Shown one piece after another: positions 62,237-64,000 of a stretch of 64,000 bases of DNA. The DNA is from Ignavibacteria bacterium. GTDB taxonomy: Bacteria; Bacteroidota; Ignavibacteria; Ignavibacteriales; Ignavibacteriaceae. Each line of letters begins with the position of its first letter. Within the stretch, counting starts at the first letter, position 1. Location: positions 124,001 to 188,000 of the forward strand of contig JAUYAB010000005.1 in NCBI GenBank assembly GCA_030693705.1, in the 5' to 3' direction. The notes beneath the pieces were generated by a model. That model was not told the DNA's origin and searched no databases. It was given only the letters and a program-made list of their open reading frames with translations. The translations under genes and the position numbers were made by a program.

Positions 62237-64000
62237 GTGAAACGAGGAATATTTTATCACATTATTATTATGCTTACACTTGTCTTAAGCTCCGTAATAT
62301 TTTCACAGAGTTTAAATAAAAATATAACACTTGACGAAACTCCTGCAAGCGGAAGTGAATGGGGTTTCCACCCGGAAGCAGGATTCAATTCGCAGGTTAA
62401 TCCTCCGGCATTTAACTGGCGCCCGCAAGCAGGCATTAAAACATGGGAATTGGAATGCGCGTCCGGCAATAATATGAATTTGATTTATTATAATATTAGC
62501 GGTTTGGAAATGAATGTTCATTGTCCGTCCCGTATCTTTTCTCCGGGCATGTTTTCATGGCGGTATAGAGGTGTTGATTCCATTGGGAATAAAACTAATT
62601 GGAGTAAAGAACGAACATTTACTATTGCCGGTAATGCAGTTGAGATGCCCTTACCAATGCGCGCAGAGTTGATGTCGCGAATTCCCAAATCACATCCGCG
62701 TTTGTTTATGCGCCCGGAAGAGCTGAATGATTTGCGCCAGGAAGCAAAAGGTAAGTTTAAAGACCGATATGAAAAATTAATAGAGCGTTGTGAGGAGTTG
62801 CTTAAAAACCCACCTTCTACCGTTGAGCCGCTTAAGTTCCCGGCTACAATGGTGCGCTATAGTTATGATTGGGTTATCCAATGGTGGGGAAATCGGCTTT
62901 ATGTTATTAAAGCGCTTGATGCTGCTGCAACACTTGCGTTTACCCATCTTTTAGGCGGGAAGGAAGAATATGGACAATTAGCAAAAAAGATGTTACTAGA
63001 CTGTGCAAAGTGGGATCCTAAAGGTGCTTCAGGATATCGTTACAATGATGAAGCGGGCATGCCGTATACGCATTATTTCTCAAGAGCTTATACGTTTTCT
63101 TATGATTTGCTTTCAGAAGAAGAACGTGAAGTTTGCCGCAATGTCGCTCAAATCCGTGGTAAGGAAATGTACGAACATCTTTACCCGCGGCTGCTTTGGA
63201 ATGCTTATGCAAGCCACAATTTAAGAGCCTGGCATTTTCTGGGTGAAATGGCTATTGCCTTCTTCGGCGAAATTAAAGGACCTGAAGATTGGCTTTGGTC
63301 CGCAATGAATATGACTTATACTGAATATCCGGTTTGGTCCGATGATGAAGGCGGCTGGCACGAAGGTTTCAGCTACTGGCATAGTTATCTTGGGCGTTTC
63401 AACTTCTGGGTGTATGCTGTCCGCTCTGCGTTTGATATTGATATATTTAAAAAGCCTTACTTCGCAAATGCGGCAGGTTATTATGCAATGTACACAATGC
63501 CGCCCGGAAGGAAAGCCGCCGAATTTGGCGATGGGTCGGTCAGAGAGAAAGGAACAAATATTGTCCCGTTATTTGGGGATGGTGAATTCCTAACTGCACA
63601 GGCGGGTAATGCAGTACCATATATGAGCCGCCTGGCGGCAGAGTCTGGGAATGGTTATTGGCAGTGGTATGTTGATCAAATGGGAGGATCGGTTGAAGAG
63701 ACGGGTTATTTGGGATTTACACATCCTTTGCCGGAAAAACCTAAACCAATTGCGCCAACTGATCTGCCGACATCACGTTTATTTAAAGGTATTGGAGTAG
63801 CCGCTCTCAATTCAAATTTAACAAATGCTAATGATGATGTGCAGATACTTTTTAAAGCCAGTCAAATGGGGACACAGTCGCATGGAAATGAATCAAATAA
63901 TACTTTTGTATTATGGGCATACGGAGAGCGCTTGCTGATTCGCACCGGGCATTATTATATGTGGGGCGGGACTCATCACGCAAATTGGGTTTGGGACACA
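62237..64000 (+). CDS. Heparinase II/III-family protein (3' end beyond window)
   Basis: The frame opens at GTG 62237 behind a perfect AAGGAG (62226-62231) and stays open to the window end: 588 codons without a stop. A signal peptide (KRGIFYHIIIMLTLVLSS, ending IFSQ) leads into a DUF4962-like N-terminal region (HPRLFMRPEELNDLRQEAKG). A helical domain follows with SHNLRAWHFLGEMA (His327, Glu337) and WSDDEGGWHEGFSYWH, as in heparinase II-type lyases. Then comes the start of the C-terminal beta domain (SHGNESNNTFVLWAYG). Such enzymes cleave uronate-containing polysaccharides such as heparin, heparosan or alginate by beta-elimination. GC looks higher than in the neighbours, hinting at transfer. 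Confidence 0.83.
   Translation, partial: MKRGIFYHIIIMLTLVLSSVIFSQSLNKNITLDETPASGSEWGFHPEAGFNSQVNPPAFNWRPQAGIKTWELECASGNNMNLIYYNISGLEMNVHCPSRIFSPGMFSWRYRGVDSIGNKTNWSKERTFTIAGNAVEMPLPMRAELMSRIPKSHPRLFMRPEELNDLRQEAKGKFKDRYEKLIERCEELLKNPPSTVEPLKFPATMVRYSYDWVIQWWGNRLYVIKALDAAATLAFTHLLGGKEEYGQLAKKMLLDCAKWDPKGASGYRYNDEAGMPYTHYFSRAYTFSYDLLSEEEREVCRNVAQIRGKEMYEHLYPRLLWNAYASHNLRAWHFLGEMAIAFFGEIKGPEDWLWSAMNMTYTEYPVWSDDEGGWHEGFSYWHSYLGRFNFWVYAVRSAFDIDIFKKPYFANAAGYYAMYTMPPGRKAAEFGDGSVREKGTNIVPLFGDGEFLTAQAGNAVPYMSRLAAESGNGYWQWYVDQMGGSVEETGYLGFTHPLPEKPKPIAPTDLPTSRLFKGIGVAALNSNLTNANDDVQILFKASQMGTQSHGNESNNTFVLWAYGERLLIRTGHYYMWGGTHHANWVWDT

Overview
The window looks like a chromosome segment of a Bacteroidota/Ignavibacteriota-type bacterium, most likely class Ignavibacteria. 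The evidence is AT-rich DNA, many ORFs with weak or no Shine-Dalgarno, and at least four proteins ending in the type IX secretion (T9SS) sorting domain that starts YPNPFNP or YPNPF. A PorV/PorQ-family barrel, a TonB-dependent receptor and a gingipain-family peptidase fit the same picture. The lineage is inferred from protein style only. No rRNA, tRNA, CRISPR array or transposase was recognised.

Layout. (1) 1-822: the 3' part of ftsX. (2) 890-18554: a one-strand exopolysaccharide/capsule locus. It holds a small SLBB protein, a Wzc-type tyrosine autokinase, a Wza-like export protein, a second kinase-less chain-length protein, UDP-xylose synthase, a MurJ-like flippase, GT9/GT4/GT2 glycosyltransferases, an O-antigen ligase/polymerase, two DegT-type aminotransferases, a PglC-type phosphoglycosyl transferase and a Wzi-like outer-membrane barrel. 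This is a nearly complete Wzx/Wzy-type pathway. (3) 18640-24333: a giant C25 cysteine peptidase with a T9SS tail. (4) 24394-29544: glmS followed by a GTPase - carbamate kinase - ornithine carbamoyltransferase group; a CTTAGTG-type inverted repeat separates the last two. (5) 29597-31291: a lipoprotein and a coiled-coil protein of unknown function, closed by a bidirectional terminator.

(6) 31575-64000 reads as one amino-sugar polysaccharide utilisation region. A minus-strand operon encodes a GH2 exo-beta-glucosaminidase-like enzyme, a FucP/NagP-type sugar permease and a ROK sugar kinase. A divergent spacer of about 1 kb follows; it carries a 152-nt nested hairpin, a candidate operator and a consensus-like promoter. 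Then come three large T9SS-exported glycan-binding proteins (three CBM11-like modules; eight tandem CBM-like modules; a GH18-like barrel plus two binding modules). Next are a TonB receptor, an FN3 secreted protein and a PorV/PorQ-family barrel. After these come a ROK regulator, an oxidoreductase, a GH20-like enzyme, NagA, a NagX/HGSNAT-like acetyltransferase, NagB, a full GH20 hexosaminidase and a heparinase II/III-family protein cut by the window end.

Proposed working scheme (inference): surface proteins capture a hexosamine-containing polymer such as chitin, chitosan, peptidoglycan or a glycosaminoglycan-like glycan. GH2, GH18-like, GH20 and the heparinase-like protein cut it. The TonB receptor and the permease import the products. 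The NagX-like protein may re-acetylate glucosamine, and the ROK kinase, NagA and NagB feed it to fructose-6-phosphate. GlmS runs the reverse direction for biosynthesis.

The best candidates for something new are the T9SS-displayed glycan-capture set with its recently amplified eight-module protein, the TonB receptor/FN3/PorV-like triad standing where SusC/SusD would be expected, the nested hairpin in the divergent spacer, and the GTPase-CK-OTC group without arginine deiminase.
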